64,000 bases of DNA from JAFAXD01 sp963816775 (GTDB lineage: Bacteria > Pseudomonadota > Alphaproteobacteria > Rhizobiales > Xanthobacteraceae), in NCBI GenBank assembly GCA_963816775.1, contig CAWFLX010000053.1, positions 1 through 64,000 on the forward strand, given 5' to 3'. Positions 46,100-55,007 of this stretch are shown one piece after another (the stretch's first letter is position 1; every line of letters begins with the position of its first letter). Below the pieces are notes generated by a model that searched no databases, was not told the origin of the DNA, and saw only the letters and a program-made list of their open reading frames with translations. Position numbers and translations under genes: made by a program.

Positions 46100-46942
46100 T
46101 TACCTACCCGAGAACTTCGGCTTCCGCTTTTCTGAAAACGCCGTCATGCCTTCCTTGTTATCGGACGTGCGGATCAAAACAGACTGACCAAGACGTTCGA
46201 GCTGCCGACCCGTTTCGGTGTCCACGTTTTGACAGATGTTGATAATGTGTTTAGCCATGCCCAAAGCTTGAGGCGAGAGCGCAATAAGGCTCTGGGCCAA
46301 GTCAATGGATGACTTCATGAGCTCGTCTTGGCTAACGACATCTGTGACGAGTCCCACCTGCAAAGCTTTGTCGGCCGTAAATGGCCGAACCGCCATGACC
46401 ATTTCTTTTAATCTTCCAATACCGATCATTTGAATCATTCGAGAGCAGGCGCCCGACGCCGGAATGACACCAAGCTGATTTTCCGGCAGCAGAAACTCCG
46501 CGTTAGTAGAGGCAACGCGGAAATCGCACGCGATTGCCATCTCAACACCACCGCCGGCACAAATTCCGTTCACAGCCGCGATGATCGGTTTCTCGATCGC
46601 CTCCATCTCATCAAAAAGCTCGTGGTTTGCTCGCACATAAGACCGATAGCCCGCGGTCGGAAGATTGTTTTCATAGTGGAGCCCGTCGATATCTCGACCT
46701 GCGCAAAACGCGCGACCAGCTCCCGTTATGATGATGACGCGTATTTCATCGTCGAAGTTAGCGTCCCAAATGACCTGACGCATTTCGCGAATCATAAGTT
46801 CGTTGAAAGCGTTAAGCTTCCTTGGTCTGTTGAGTGTAACCAGCAACACCCGAGGAGCCGGATTTGATAGGATTATCGTTTCAAAGCTCGAAACGCGGTC
46901 GAGAAATCCGGCTGGTAGGCCTTTTGACGTCTTACGTGTCAT
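46100..46942 (-). CDS. Enoyl-CoA hydratase/isomerase family protein (copy 1)
   Basis: A 280-residue crotonase. VTLNRPRKLNAFNELMIREM, GAGRAFCAGRDIDGL (oxyanion-hole segment), AAVNGICAGGGVEMAIACDFR and LLPENQLGVIPASGACSRM are the fold's signatures. It resembles the second crotonase at 57456, including GRQLERLGQSVL and the KRKPKFSG end. Possible reactions: hydration, hydrolysis or ring cleavage of a CoA thioester. It lies between the MarR gene and the binding-protein gene, all on one strand. Confidence 0.9.
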   Translation of the reverse strand: MTRKTSKGLPAGFLDRVSSFETIILSNPAPRVLLVTLNRPRKLNAFNELMIREMRQVIWDANFDDEIRVIIITGAGRAFCAGRDIDGLHYENNLPTAGYRSYVRANHELFDEMEAIEKPIIAAVNGICAGGGVEMAIACDFRVASTNAEFLLPENQLGVIPASGACSRMIQMIGIGRLKEMVMAVRPFTADKALQVGLVTDVVSQDELMKSSIDLAQSLIALSPQALGMAKHIINICQNVDTETGRQLERLGQSVLIRTSDNKEGMTAFSEKRKPKFSGR

Positions 46943-47004
46943 TCACTTGCTTCCACTTAAGCGTTGCTGACGCGAACGTAGGTTCATTGCGATCGAAACG
47001 TTGA

Positions 47005-48144
47005 CTACTCGACCGGATCGGCTGGAGCCCAACTATTATCTTTCAGCTCAACCAATGCGACGGCTGAAGCATTGATCCCAACGTGGTTGCTCGAGGAGAA
47101 GCGCTGGTTGTGAATGCTCTCGACTACGGTCGTCTCCAACCATTGCTTAACCGAAGTGGGATCCTCCGGATTGGGCGAGGAGCGAAGAATTGCATCCGCC
47201 GTATCCGTTAGGAGCTTGCCCAGGACATTCAGCATATCCGGACGCTGGGAATAACGCTGTGTGTACTGTTCGTGAAAGCGGCGAGCCCGGGCCTGTTCGC
47301 CCGGATCTTTCATGATGTCCGGAACAATCCCCGACAGCGCGGTCCCTAGAAGTCGAGGGGGCTTTACATCTTTAATTAGCTGCACGAAGGCGTCGCTGAT
47401 GTTGGCGTAGCTGACGATCAGTGGCTGCTCTAATCCCAAATTCTTAAATCCCTTGACGACGGTCACAGCGCCGCCACCCGAGTATGAGGAGTACACAAGC
47501 CGAACCCCCTTGCCGGCTACAGAGACGAGCTGCGTAGAGGCATCGTTGGCCTTGAGGTCAATTCTTTCAATAGTCACATCGATGTTACGCTTGGGAAAAA
47601 CCTTCTTTGCGCTTTCGACCCCTACCTCGCCGCTGGCGTCAGTCGCAGCAACCATCCCTATTTTCGAAAGCCCGTTTGCCTGCATAAAATCGGCGATTGC
47701 TTCGGTTATGACTTCATCACTTGGACTTACTTGGAAATCATAAGTGCTAGGTGCTGGCACAACGTTGGGCGAGGCGATGATGAAAATCGGTCCTTGCCGC
47801 GTTAGCGGCTGGATCGCCCGAATACTAGCAGTAAGCGTATTTCCCAGAATGATGGAAGCGCCCTTTTCAATCATATCGCGAGCGCATGCTACGGCACGCT
47901 CCGGCCGGTTTTCATCATTGCAATTGATCAGTTGGACCTTGCGACCTCGGATGCCGCCGGCCGCGTTGACCTGTTCAACCCACATCTGGGTTGACTGATC
48001 GACCCTCACACCAACCGTCGCGACGGGGCCAGTCAACGGCACGACCTGTCCGACGATCCAAGGCTTGTTGTTCTGCGCTACTGCGCAGCTTACCGACCAA
48101 ACGACCGAAACCACCGCAACTGCTACTGCTATTTTAGTCTTCAT
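47005..48144 (-). CDS. Branched-chain amino-acid-type ABC substrate-binding protein (copy 1)
   Basis: A 379-residue LivK-like precursor. The signal peptide is 1-23 (ending AVAQ), then KPWIVGQVVPLTGPVATVG, VEQVNAAGGIRGRKVQL and SPNVVPAPSTYDFQVSPSD. It is clearly paralogous to the binding protein at 52955, with long shared stretches such as GMVAATDASGEVGVESA. No permease or ATPase genes lie on this strand, so it may share the LivH/LivMG/LivF transporter of the other module. GGGAGGAAAG precedes the ATG. Confidence 0.92.
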   Translation of the reverse strand: MKTKIAVAVAVVSVVWSVSCAVAQNNKPWIVGQVVPLTGPVATVGVRVDQSTQMWVEQVNAAGGIRGRKVQLINCNDENRPERAVACARDMIEKGASIILGNTLTASIRAIQPLTRQGPIFIIASPNVVPAPSTYDFQVSPSDEVITEAIADFMQANGLSKIGMVAATDASGEVGVESAKKVFPKRNIDVTIERIDLKANDASTQLVSVAGKGVRLVYSSYSGGGAVTVVKGFKNLGLEQPLIVSYANISDAFVQLIKDVKPPRLLGTALSGIVPDIMKDPGEQARARRFHEQYTQRYSQRPDMLNVLGKLLTDTADAILRSSPNPEDPTSVKQWLETTVVESIHNQRFSSSNHVGINASAVALVELKDNSWAPADPVE

Positions 48145-48216
48145 AGCTTTCCTCCCAACTCGTTCCTTATCAATTCTTTGACAGTAGGTAGCGCCCGTTT
48201 TCGGTTCGCCCTATTC

Positions 48217-48339
48217 CTAGTTCCTTGCGCAGGATTTCGAGCTCCCTAGCAATTTCTCGACCGTTGCGGCTTCCAGTAACCGAAACGATTTTGCGTAGAC
48301 GTTGGTGATTACATCGGCTTTCGCCGTTTGGGTCGGCAT
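48217..48339 (-). CDS. 40-codon ORF with strong ribosome site, possible remnant
   Basis: GGAGGGGATC directly precedes the ATG at 48339. The product begins MPTQTAKADVITNVYAKSF and stops after 40 codons. An overlapping frame on the same strand (to 48170) reads as a protein-like tail, GREIARELEILRKELGIG, so the real gene may have been frameshifted. It lies upstream of the binding-protein gene. Function unknown. Confidence 0.3.
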   Translation of the reverse strand: MPTQTAKADVITNVYAKSFRLLEAATVEKLLGSSKSCARN

Positions 48340-48360
48340 GATCCCCTCCAATGTGTATTA

Positions 48361-48392
48361 TTTCATTTGCATCTAACAAGTTTCATATGCAA
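48361..48392. promoter_or_regulatory. Two TTTCATNTGCA direct repeats, 20 bp apart
   Basis: TTTCATTTGCAT (48361-48372) and TTTCATATGCAA (48381-48392) are spaced by two helical turns; TTGCAT and ATGCAA within them also form an inverted pair. They lie upstream of the 48339 ORF and the binding-protein gene, in a short AT-rich region. Candidate regulator site for the minus-strand module. Confidence 0.4.
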
Positions 48393-48746
48393 CTATATAC
48401 TCTCCAGCCGGTTTCGCAACTCTGATTTGGGCCATGAATTGTAAGTGGACTATCGAGGTCGACGTGAGCGAACGCTCGAAAGCAAAGCACCCGGATAGCG
48501 CGCACTCGGGAATTTGGCGTTCTTGGCTTATGGTGGGCGTCCTGACGGCTCGCTTAGAACCTGCCTTCGTTCACCGATGGGGCGCCGACTTCGCAAACAG
48601 CCTGAACGGGGAATCTATAAAATGGGTACCAGGAAAAAATGCCCGTGATCAGGCAAAGAGCCGACAGTTTTCAGAGGTCATTAACGAGAAGAATCGTGCT
48701 GGTCCGATAGAAACAGGCCGCACATATCCATCGCAAGTCCCACGAG
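48393..48746. other. Gene-poor stretch
   Basis: The plus-strand frame 48434-48799 has no family resemblance and runs into the opposite gene. I see nothing else here. Confidence 0.4.
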
Positions 48747-49775
48747 CTACGCAACCAATGACTTCTTGTCATCGGTTGCCGCCGAGCTTCCATTCATAGC
48801 ATGCGCAATCGCTGCAAAGCGGTCCATGGATGACATAACTTGGTACTGCGGCATCATTCCGAAGTTGTGGATCGCAAGGACATGGTGGACATCCATCTCC
48901 GCCAGTTGCTTCAGCTTGCGAGTGACCGTCTGGACTCCGCCAATGAGCGAGAGGCCGGAACGCAGCACATCATCGTAAGTCTGCCGCTTGGCGTACAAAC
49001 GCGTCGCCACATAGAGGTCAAATGGCGCGGCAGCTTGGACCTTCGCCTCGCCGTCATCGATGGCAACATGCGCGTGCAATGCCACAAGGACATCATTGTC
49101 ATCGGGTTTGACGCCGGCATCACGTTGGCCTTTGCGAAATTCAGCAACGATGGCGCCAATTTCGTCAAAACTGTCGACCGAGGCATAGGGCACGCACATC
49201 ATCTTCTGTCCCTTACTACCGAGGTGGTAGGCGCCCTCGCGGCGCAGGGTCGCGACGTAGATGGGCGGGGTCGGCATTTGCAACGGCATGACGTTGATCG
49301 CAACGTCATCCACCGTCAGATACTTTCCATGGAATGTAAATCGCTCGCCCGAGAGCGCCTTCGTCAATACTTGCAGCGCTTCATCGAAGCGCTCGCGCTT
49401 CTCGGCGGGATCGACACGGAAACCTTCGAATTCGTGCTTCAAGTAGCCGGAGCCCACACCGAGAACGAGACGGCCCCCGGAAAGGATGTCGACCATCGAG
49501 TAGGTCTCCGCCACCGTCAGCGGGTTTCGGAACGTCAGCACCGAGATCGACGTACCAAGTCGCAGCCGCCGCGTTCGCTGCGCCAGGCTAGCCAGAAAGA
49601 CCGACGGATCGGGCACGGCCCCATATTCGTGGAAATGATGCTCTGCGAGAAAAAAGGCGTCGTAACCAAGGGCATCGGCGCGCTCGCCTTGAGCCATCAC
49701 CTCTGCATAGAACTCCGGCACCGAACGACCCCGTCCTGGATAGTGGTCCTGCACCGACATGATCGAGTAGCGCAT
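48747..49775 (-). CDS. Luciferase-like (LLM) flavin-dependent oxidoreductase
   Basis: 342 residues from the ATG at 49775, with GTGGGAA upstream. The full N-terminus is present here: YDAFFLAEHHFHEYGAVPDP, then RTRRLRLGTSISVLTF, YSMVDILSGGRLVLGVGSG and the C-terminal MDVHHVLAIHNFGMM. It uses reduced flavin to oxidise an unknown substrate, or is an F420/FMN dehydrogenase-like relative. Divergent from an IclR regulator across a 44-base AT-rich spacer, which suggests IclR control. Confidence 0.9.
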   Translation of the reverse strand: MRYSIMSVQDHYPGRGRSVPEFYAEVMAQGERADALGYDAFFLAEHHFHEYGAVPDPSVFLASLAQRTRRLRLGTSISVLTFRNPLTVAETYSMVDILSGGRLVLGVGSGYLKHEFEGFRVDPAEKRERFDEALQVLTKALSGERFTFHGKYLTVDDVAINVMPLQMPTPPIYVATLRREGAYHLGSKGQKMMCVPYASVDSFDEIGAIVAEFRKGQRDAGVKPDDNDVLVALHAHVAIDDGEAKVQAAAPFDLYVATRLYAKRQTYDDVLRSGLSLIGGVQTVTRKLKQLAEMDVHHVLAIHNFGMMPQYQVMSSMDRFAAIAHAMNGSSAATDDKKSLVA

Positions 49776-49819
49776 CTGGGTTCCCACTTGATTATATATA
49801 TTGTAATGCGTTATACGAG
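49776..49819. promoter_or_regulatory. Divergent AT-rich promoter region between LLM and iclR
   Basis: The 44 bases between the divergent starts contain ATTATATATATTGTAATGCG followed by TTATACGAG, much more AT-rich than the surroundings. GTAAT and TTATAC form an imperfect inverted pair. Both promoters must overlap here, so an IclR operator is likely; exact boxes are not certain. Confidence 0.5.
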
Positions 49820-50653
49820 GTGACACGCGTTCATACGGCTGGAGTGATCCCGTTGTCAAGCGAGGACCGTGAAGACGAAGCATCGCCGTCGACAGAGGCG
49901 CTCGGTATTCAATCAATCGAGGTTGGATTGAAACTCCTGCGCCCCCTGCTTGACGCTGGGAAGCCGCTCAACCTCAAAAGTCTTGCTGCCGGCGCAGGCT
50001 ACGCGCCGCCGAAGGCGCATCGTTATCTCGTGAGTTTGATCCGCATGAAACTGGTGGCTCAGGATCCCGTCACCGGTCGTTACGGCCTCGGCAGTCTCGC
50101 TTTCGAGTTGGGACTTGCGGCGCTTGGATTGCTTGATCGCGACGCACTCGGTCGCGCGTCGCTTCGAGAAATAATGTCCGAGACTAGCCACACTGCGTGC
50201 CTCGTCACCTGGGCGAATGGCGGCGCCACCGTGGCGGCAGTCGAACCCGGCGTTGGATCGATTTTTCTCGGCATTCGCATTGGCTCGATCCTGTCGCTGC
50301 TGCGATCCGCAAGCGGCCAAGCATTCCTCGCCTATCTGCCTCGTGAAGCCACCAAGGAAATGCTGGCGAGAGAAATGCGCGAGACCAAAATGTCCAACGA
50401 CGAGGTGAAGAAGCTAATCGAGCGGATAAGGCAAGAGGGCCTGACCCGGATCAGGGACACGATGATGGTCGGCCTGAGCGCGGTATCGGCGCCGGTATTC
50501 GACCACGACGGCCGCCTTGCTTATGTCATCACATGCATGGGCCCGAGTAATACATTTGACACCAGCGCCGATGGGTCGATCGTCACGCTGATGCGGGCCA
50601 AGGCTCAGGACCTGTCCGCGCGGATGGGGTACCGGACCAAAATGGCCGGATGA
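49820..50653 (+). CDS. IclR-family transcriptional regulator
   Basis: A 277-residue regulator starting at a GTG. Residues 30-90 form the winged HTH (LNLKSLAAGAGYAPPKAHRY, LVAQDPVTGRYGLG). The effector domain contains ASGQAFLAYLP and GLSAVSAPVFDHDGRLAYVI, as in IclR relatives. It is followed after 25 bases by a VOC gene and the UbiD operon, which it probably regulates together with the divergent LLM gene. IclR proteins of catabolic clusters often act as activators with an aromatic effector. Confidence 0.93.
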   Translation: MTRVHTAGVIPLSSEDREDEASPSTEALGIQSIEVGLKLLRPLLDAGKPLNLKSLAAGAGYAPPKAHRYLVSLIRMKLVAQDPVTGRYGLGSLAFELGLAALGLLDRDALGRASLREIMSETSHTACLVTWANGGATVAAVEPGVGSIFLGIRIGSILSLLRSASGQAFLAYLPREATKEMLAREMRETKMSNDEVKKLIERIRQEGLTRIRDTMMVGLSAVSAPVFDHDGRLAYVITCMGPSNTFDTSADGSIVTLMRAKAQDLSARMGYRTKMAG

Positions 50654-50678
50654 GATTTTAAGGACAGAAGGAAACGCA

Positions 50679-51221
50679 ATGAGGATCAATTCGCTCCATC
50701 ACTTCGCCTACCGCTGCCGCGATGCCGAAGAGACCCGGCATTTCTATGAGGACATCCTCGGCCTTCCGCTTAAACATGTGATCCGGCTGGACCACGTGCC
50801 ATCGACCGGTGAGTATTGCCCGTACGTGCACATCTTCTTTCAGATGCGGGATGGATCATACATCGCGTTTTTCGATCTCGGCGATGACGTCCAGCCCCTG
50901 CCTTCGCCCAACACGCCCTCGTGGGTGAATCACTTGGCGCTGGAGCTTTCCAGCAGGGATGAACTGATCTTAGCCAAACAGCGGCTCGAGGCCGCAGGCA
51001 TCGAGGTCCTGGGCATCACTGATCACCACTTCATCAATTCGATCTACTTCTTCGACCCGAACGGCATTCGCCTCGAGCTGACCGTGCGAACCATCGAGGA
51101 GGAGGAGCTCGAGCGCCTCGGCAGCAATGCGGCTGCCCAACTTGCCGCCTGGAATGCCGAGAAGACCGCGGCTCGAAAGGCCGGACGCACCAACGCCTTG
51201 AGACGGGCACAAGCAAGCTGA
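50679..51221 (+). CDS. VOC-family protein (possible single-domain dioxygenase)
   Basis: 180 residues with AAGGA upstream. His7/His8 (SLHHFAYRC), His near 88 (VNHLALEL) and Glu near 127 (GIRLELTV) make a typical VOC metal site. The C-terminal 40 residues are a charged helix (EEEELERLG onward) beyond the usual fold. It is only half the size of two-domain extradiol enzymes; the reaction could be dioxygenation, isomerisation or lyase-like. First enzyme gene after iclR. Confidence 0.85.
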   Translation: MRINSLHHFAYRCRDAEETRHFYEDILGLPLKHVIRLDHVPSTGEYCPYVHIFFQMRDGSYIAFFDLGDDVQPLPSPNTPSWVNHLALELSSRDELILAKQRLEAAGIEVLGITDHHFINSIYFFDPNGIRLELTVRTIEEEELERLGSNAAAQLAAWNAEKTAARKAGRTNALRRAQAS

Positions 51222-51234
51222 CTAGGGGAACCAT

Positions 51235-51258
51235 GGGTGCCACGTCGCAACGGCACCC
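51235..51258. other. Intercistronic hairpin between VOC and UbiD-family genes
   Basis: GGGTGCC (51235-51241) pairs with GGCACCC (51252-51258) around a 10-base loop. There is no T-run, so it is more likely an RNA-stability or attenuation element than a complete terminator. Confidence 0.4.
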
Positions 51259-51307
51259 CGCAATCGCTAACACGCGTGCCTAAGTAACAGAAGACTGGGA
51301 GGATGGA

Positions 51308-52900
51308 GTGAACACAGCGCCAACTAACAGCATGGCCATCAGGAATGACCCTATAGACCTCGAGGCATTCCGGCTCCGGCGCTTTCTCGACCTGCTACGC
51401 GATGAAGGCGAACTGGAGACCGTCTCCGAGCAGATCGACCTCGTCGATATCGGTTCTCGCCTCGACGGGAATCCCAAGGCGGTTCTCTTTAAAAAGCCCG
51501 GGCCGGGCGGAAAGTCCGATCTGCCCGTTGTCGGCAACGTTCTCGGGAGCCGCCGCCGGCTCGCGCTCGCTTTCGGCGTCGACGCGCCTGGCCTGCTCAA
51601 GGAGGTTCTTAAACGCACGGCACCGATTGCGCCTGTTGAAGTGCCAAGTTCGATGGCGCCTGTGCATCAAACAGTATGGACCGGAACGGATGCCGACTTC
51701 ACCCGGCTGCCGGTGCACCTGCAGCACGGTCATGACGGCGGCCCGTACATTTCCGCAAGCATCGACATCACCAAGAGCATCGACGGAAAGAAGCGAAATC
51801 TCGGATATCGCAGGCTGATGCTGCGTGGGCGCACCGAGGCCGGCGTCGATATGATCGCACCGAGCGACTTTCGCGCCATGTACCAGGAGTACGTCAGCCG
51901 CAAGGAGCGAATGCCCGTCGCCTTCATCGTGGGGTCTCATCCGGCCGACAGTGTCGCGGCCACCGCGATGTCGCTCATCGACGATGAAGTCGAGCTGATG
52001 GGAGCTTTACGCGGCTCGGCTGTCCCGCTCGTCCGGTGCGTCACCATCGATGCCATGGTGCCGGCCGATGCCGAGATCGTCCTCGAAGGTTACCTGGACG
52101 AACGCGGGTGGGTGGAACCCGAGGGGCCGTTCGGCGAATACGTCGGTTACTACGGCCGCATGAAGACAAACCCGGTGTTTCATCTCACGGCCATAACGAT
52201 GCGAAGCGACGCGGTCATGCAAACCGCAACGATCGGCGGTCGCTCCCTCGCATATACCGATACAGCGCAGCTCTGCGCTCTGCGTACGGAGGTCGCCGCA
52301 TGGAGCGCGGTGATCACCGGCATTCGTGAACCCGTGGCGATCTATGCGACACCATCGGCAGGCGGAATGTACAATCTGCGGCTCTCGCTGCGTCAGCGCT
52401 ATCCTGGCGAGGTCCGTAACGCGATCGCATCGATCTTCGGGTCGAATGCCGATGTTAAACACGTTTTCGCGGTGGACGACGACATCGACATCTTCTCCGA
52501 CGAGCAGATGGACTGGGCATTCGCAACCCGCTTCCAGGCTCACCGGGATCTTGTCGTGTCGAGCGGCTTTCGAACCATCCCGCTGGACCCCTCGCTCGAC
52601 GGATCGGTTACCGGCGCCAAGGCAGGCTTCGATCTGACGTTCCCGCTCGGTTGGAAGAAACTTACCGAATATCAGGTGCCCGAAGCGCCGAAGCTTGGCG
52701 CCTCGCGCAACATGACGGTGAAGGAAGCTCTCGCGCAAGGCCCCCAAAGCTTCAGGGATCTGATGGAGGCCACCGGAAGCCGGGATGGCCGCGACGTCCT
52801 CATCGCTCTCGACCAGGTGCGGCAGGACGTCGGCTTGGCAAGGACGTCCGATGGCCGCCACAAGCTTGCAGAGCGCAAGGATCAAGCCTCTTCAAACTAG
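51308..52900 (+). CDS. UbiD-family decarboxylase
   Basis: A 530-residue protein from a GTG with GGGAGGATGGA upstream. YISASIDITKSIDGKKRNLG, GSHPADSVAATAMSL, EPEGPFGEYVGYYGRMKTNP and VFAVDDDIDIFSDEQMDWA are UbiD landmarks; the EPEGPFGE segment contributes to the prenylated-FMN site. Family members reversibly (de)carboxylate aromatic or alpha,beta-unsaturated acids and need UbiX-made cofactor; no ubiX lies in the window. Sequence does not reveal the substrate. It sits in the IclR-controlled plus-strand module. Confidence 0.92.
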   Translation: MNTAPTNSMAIRNDPIDLEAFRLRRFLDLLRDEGELETVSEQIDLVDIGSRLDGNPKAVLFKKPGPGGKSDLPVVGNVLGSRRRLALAFGVDAPGLLKEVLKRTAPIAPVEVPSSMAPVHQTVWTGTDADFTRLPVHLQHGHDGGPYISASIDITKSIDGKKRNLGYRRLMLRGRTEAGVDMIAPSDFRAMYQEYVSRKERMPVAFIVGSHPADSVAATAMSLIDDEVELMGALRGSAVPLVRCVTIDAMVPADAEIVLEGYLDERGWVEPEGPFGEYVGYYGRMKTNPVFHLTAITMRSDAVMQTATIGGRSLAYTDTAQLCALRTEVAAWSAVITGIREPVAIYATPSAGGMYNLRLSLRQRYPGEVRNAIASIFGSNADVKHVFAVDDDIDIFSDEQMDWAFATRFQAHRDLVVSSGFRTIPLDPSLDGSVTGAKAGFDLTFPLGWKKLTEYQVPEAPKLGASRNMTVKEALAQGPQSFRDLMEATGSRDGRDVLIALDQVRQDVGLARTSDGRHKLAERKDQASSN

Positions 52901-52909
52901 ACAATCGGC

Positions 52910-52930
52910 GAGGTTGACCAAATCAACCTC
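52910..52930. other. Intercistronic hairpin before the second binding-protein gene
   Basis: GAGGTTGA (52910-52917) pairs perfectly with TCAACCTC (52923-52930) around a 5-base loop, 24 bases before the ATG of the binding-protein gene. An RNA stem here could set the higher expression usually needed for the binding protein. Confidence 0.45.
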
Positions 52931-52954
52931 AAAACAGCTTACAGGGAGGGCCTC

Positions 52955-54097
52955 ATGAACGCGTTCAAGTATTCGATTGCGCTTGCCGCCATGGTCGCAG
53001 CGCTATTGCCGGGCCAGGCTGCGGCACAGACGTCGAAGCCCTGGCTGATCGGTCAGGTGGTTTCCCTGACGGGGCCAGCGGCCAGTGTCGGCAGTGCGCT
53101 CGACAAGGTCGCCAAGATGTGGGTCGAGGAGGTCAACGCCGCCGGCGGTATCAAAGGCCACAAGGTGGAAATGGCGACCTGCAACGAGGAAAGCAAAGCC
53201 GAAAAGGCCGTCGCCTGCGCTCGTGAAATGATCGACAATGGTGCCGTCATCATCATCGGCAACACGCTGACGGCCAGCCTTCACGCAATGCTGCCATTGG
53301 TGCGCAGGGGTCCGACCCTGTTGATCCCATCGCCGAATGTGGTGCCGGCCCCTGACACCTTCGCGTTCCAGGTCAGCCCCAGCGACGAGTACATTACTGA
53401 ATCGGTCGCCAACTACATGAAGGCGAGCGGCCTCACCAAGATCGGCATGGTTGCGGCAACGGATGCGAGCGGCGAAGTCGGTGTAGCGAGCGCACGCAAG
53501 GTATTCCCAGCGTACGGCATCGAACTGAAGCTCGAACGCATTGACTTGCGCGCAACCGACGCCACGACCCAACTCGCATCGATCGCCGGCGATGACATCA
53601 AGCTTGTGTACTCGTCCTATTCCGGTGCCGGCGCGGTCACTGTCGTGAAGAGCTACAAGAATCTCGGCTTGCAGCAGCCGCTGATCGTCAGTTACGCCAA
53701 CATCAGCCAAGCTTTCGCTGCACTCGTGAAGGACGTGAAGCCGCCGCGCCTCCTTGGCACCGCCGCGACGGCCATTGTTCCGGACGCGCTGAAGGATCCC
53801 GGTGAAAAGGCGCGTTCCAAGGCCTTCATGGCCGCCTATGCCAAGCGCTATTCGGAGCCGGCCGACATGCTCAACATGCTCGGGAAGGCTTCAATGGACG
53901 TTGCCGACGCAATTCTGCGCAATGTCCCAGACCCCGGCAATGCTGAGGCGGTCAAGGCCTATCTGGAGTCGCACGTGGTCGAGAGCGTGCTGAACCAGCG
54001 CTTCTCGCCGAAAACCCACGTAGGGGTCGACGCCTCCTCCGTCATCATCGTCGAACTGAAGGACGGCGCCTGGGTCCCGGCCGCTCTGGTGAAATAG
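52955..54097 (+). CDS. Branched-chain amino-acid-type ABC substrate-binding protein (copy 2)
   Basis: A 380-residue LivK-like precursor with CAGGGAGG upstream. Signal peptide 1-24 (ending QAAAQ), then KPWLIGQVVSLTGPAASVGS and WVEEVNAAGGIKGHKVEMAT. It is a close paralogue of the protein at 47005. The genes for permease and ATPase follow directly, so this is the cognate binding protein. In catabolic clusters such transporters import aromatic acids rather than amino acids. Confidence 0.94.
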   Translation: MNAFKYSIALAAMVAALLPGQAAAQTSKPWLIGQVVSLTGPAASVGSALDKVAKMWVEEVNAAGGIKGHKVEMATCNEESKAEKAVACAREMIDNGAVIIIGNTLTASLHAMLPLVRRGPTLLIPSPNVVPAPDTFAFQVSPSDEYITESVANYMKASGLTKIGMVAATDASGEVGVASARKVFPAYGIELKLERIDLRATDATTQLASIAGDDIKLVYSSYSGAGAVTVVKSYKNLGLQQPLIVSYANISQAFAALVKDVKPPRLLGTAATAIVPDALKDPGEKARSKAFMAAYAKRYSEPADMLNMLGKASMDVADAILRNVPDPGNAEAVKAYLESHVVESVLNQRFSPKTHVGVDASSVIIVELKDGAWVPAALVK

Positions 54098-54140
54098 TCG
54101 GTAAGGCGCGCTCTTCGATCGCTCGAACTGCGACAAGCGA

Positions 54141-55007
54141 ATGAACCTGTTCACCCAAGCCATCATCAGCGGTCTGATGGCGGGCGCGCTGTACGCCTTG
54201 CTGGGGATCGGGCTGGTGCTCATGTATCGCACCAGCCGCATCCTCAACCTGGCACACGGGGAGTCTTTTGCCATTACGGGTGTCGTCGCGGCTGTGCTCA
54301 CAGCGAAAGGGGTTGCTTTGCTGCCCGCCCTCGCCATCGCGGTCTGCGCGGCCCTGGTCTTCTCGATGAGCTTGCATCGCTTTGTCCTGCGTCCTCGCAG
54401 CGAGTGGCCCCCGGGGGTGCTCATTCTGATCACACTCGGCGCGGCTTTTGTTGCGCGTGGCGTGATGATCCTGCTGATTGGAACAGATCCCGTTTCGTTT
54501 CCGCAGATCCTCCCGTCCACGCCCATCCGATTCGCCGGTGGCGCGGTTCCGTTGCAGGGCATTGCGCTGGTGGTGCTCGGGTTCGGTCTTACCGCCACAG
54601 TCGGCCTCTTCCTCAATTCGACCCAGGTTGGCAAGCAGTTGCTTGCGACGTCGGAAAATCCGTTCGCCGCCGAACTGCTAGGCGTTGACATTGAACGCGC
54701 CCGGCTGATGGCGTACGGGATCGCCGGACTGCTGGGCGGAATCGCCGGTGTTTTGTTGATTCCCTTGATCGCGGTCGATTTCCAGTCCGGTCTCGGCATG
54801 ACCATGCGCGGCTTCATTGCCGCCGCGATTGCCGGCATGTCGCCGATCGGGGTGCTCGCCAGCGCGCTGGGACTTGGATTGTTCGAAGCCATGGTCGGTG
54901 CCTACCTCGGCGCCCTGTTCCAGGATCCGGTGATGTTTGGCGTGCTCATTCTCGTGGCGCTTTGGCAAAGCCGAAAGATACGCTTCGGCGGCGGTAAGCG
55001 CGCATGA
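54141..55007 (+). CDS. livH: Branched-chain-type ABC permease LivH
   Basis: 288 residues with about eight membrane helices. It starts MNLFTQAIISGLMAGALYAL with LLGIGLVLMYRTSRILNLAHGE, the LivH N-terminal signature, and contains LLATSENPFAAELLGVD in the EAA-like loop. The stop overlaps the next gene as ATGA. No clear ribosome site. Confidence 0.94.
   Translation: MNLFTQAIISGLMAGALYALLGIGLVLMYRTSRILNLAHGESFAITGVVAAVLTAKGVALLPALAIAVCAALVFSMSLHRFVLRPRSEWPPGVLILITLGAAFVARGVMILLIGTDPVSFPQILPSTPIRFAGGAVPLQGIALVVLGFGLTATVGLFLNSTQVGKQLLATSENPFAAELLGVDIERARLMAYGIAGLLGGIAGVLLIPLIAVDFQSGLGMTMRGFIAAAIAGMSPIGVLASALGLGLFEAMVGAYLGALFQDPVMFGVLILVALWQSRKIRFGGGKRA

Noticed and set aside
48434..48799. 121-codon plus-strand frame
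   Set aside because: No recognisable family, poor composition and overlap with the 3' end of the LLM gene.
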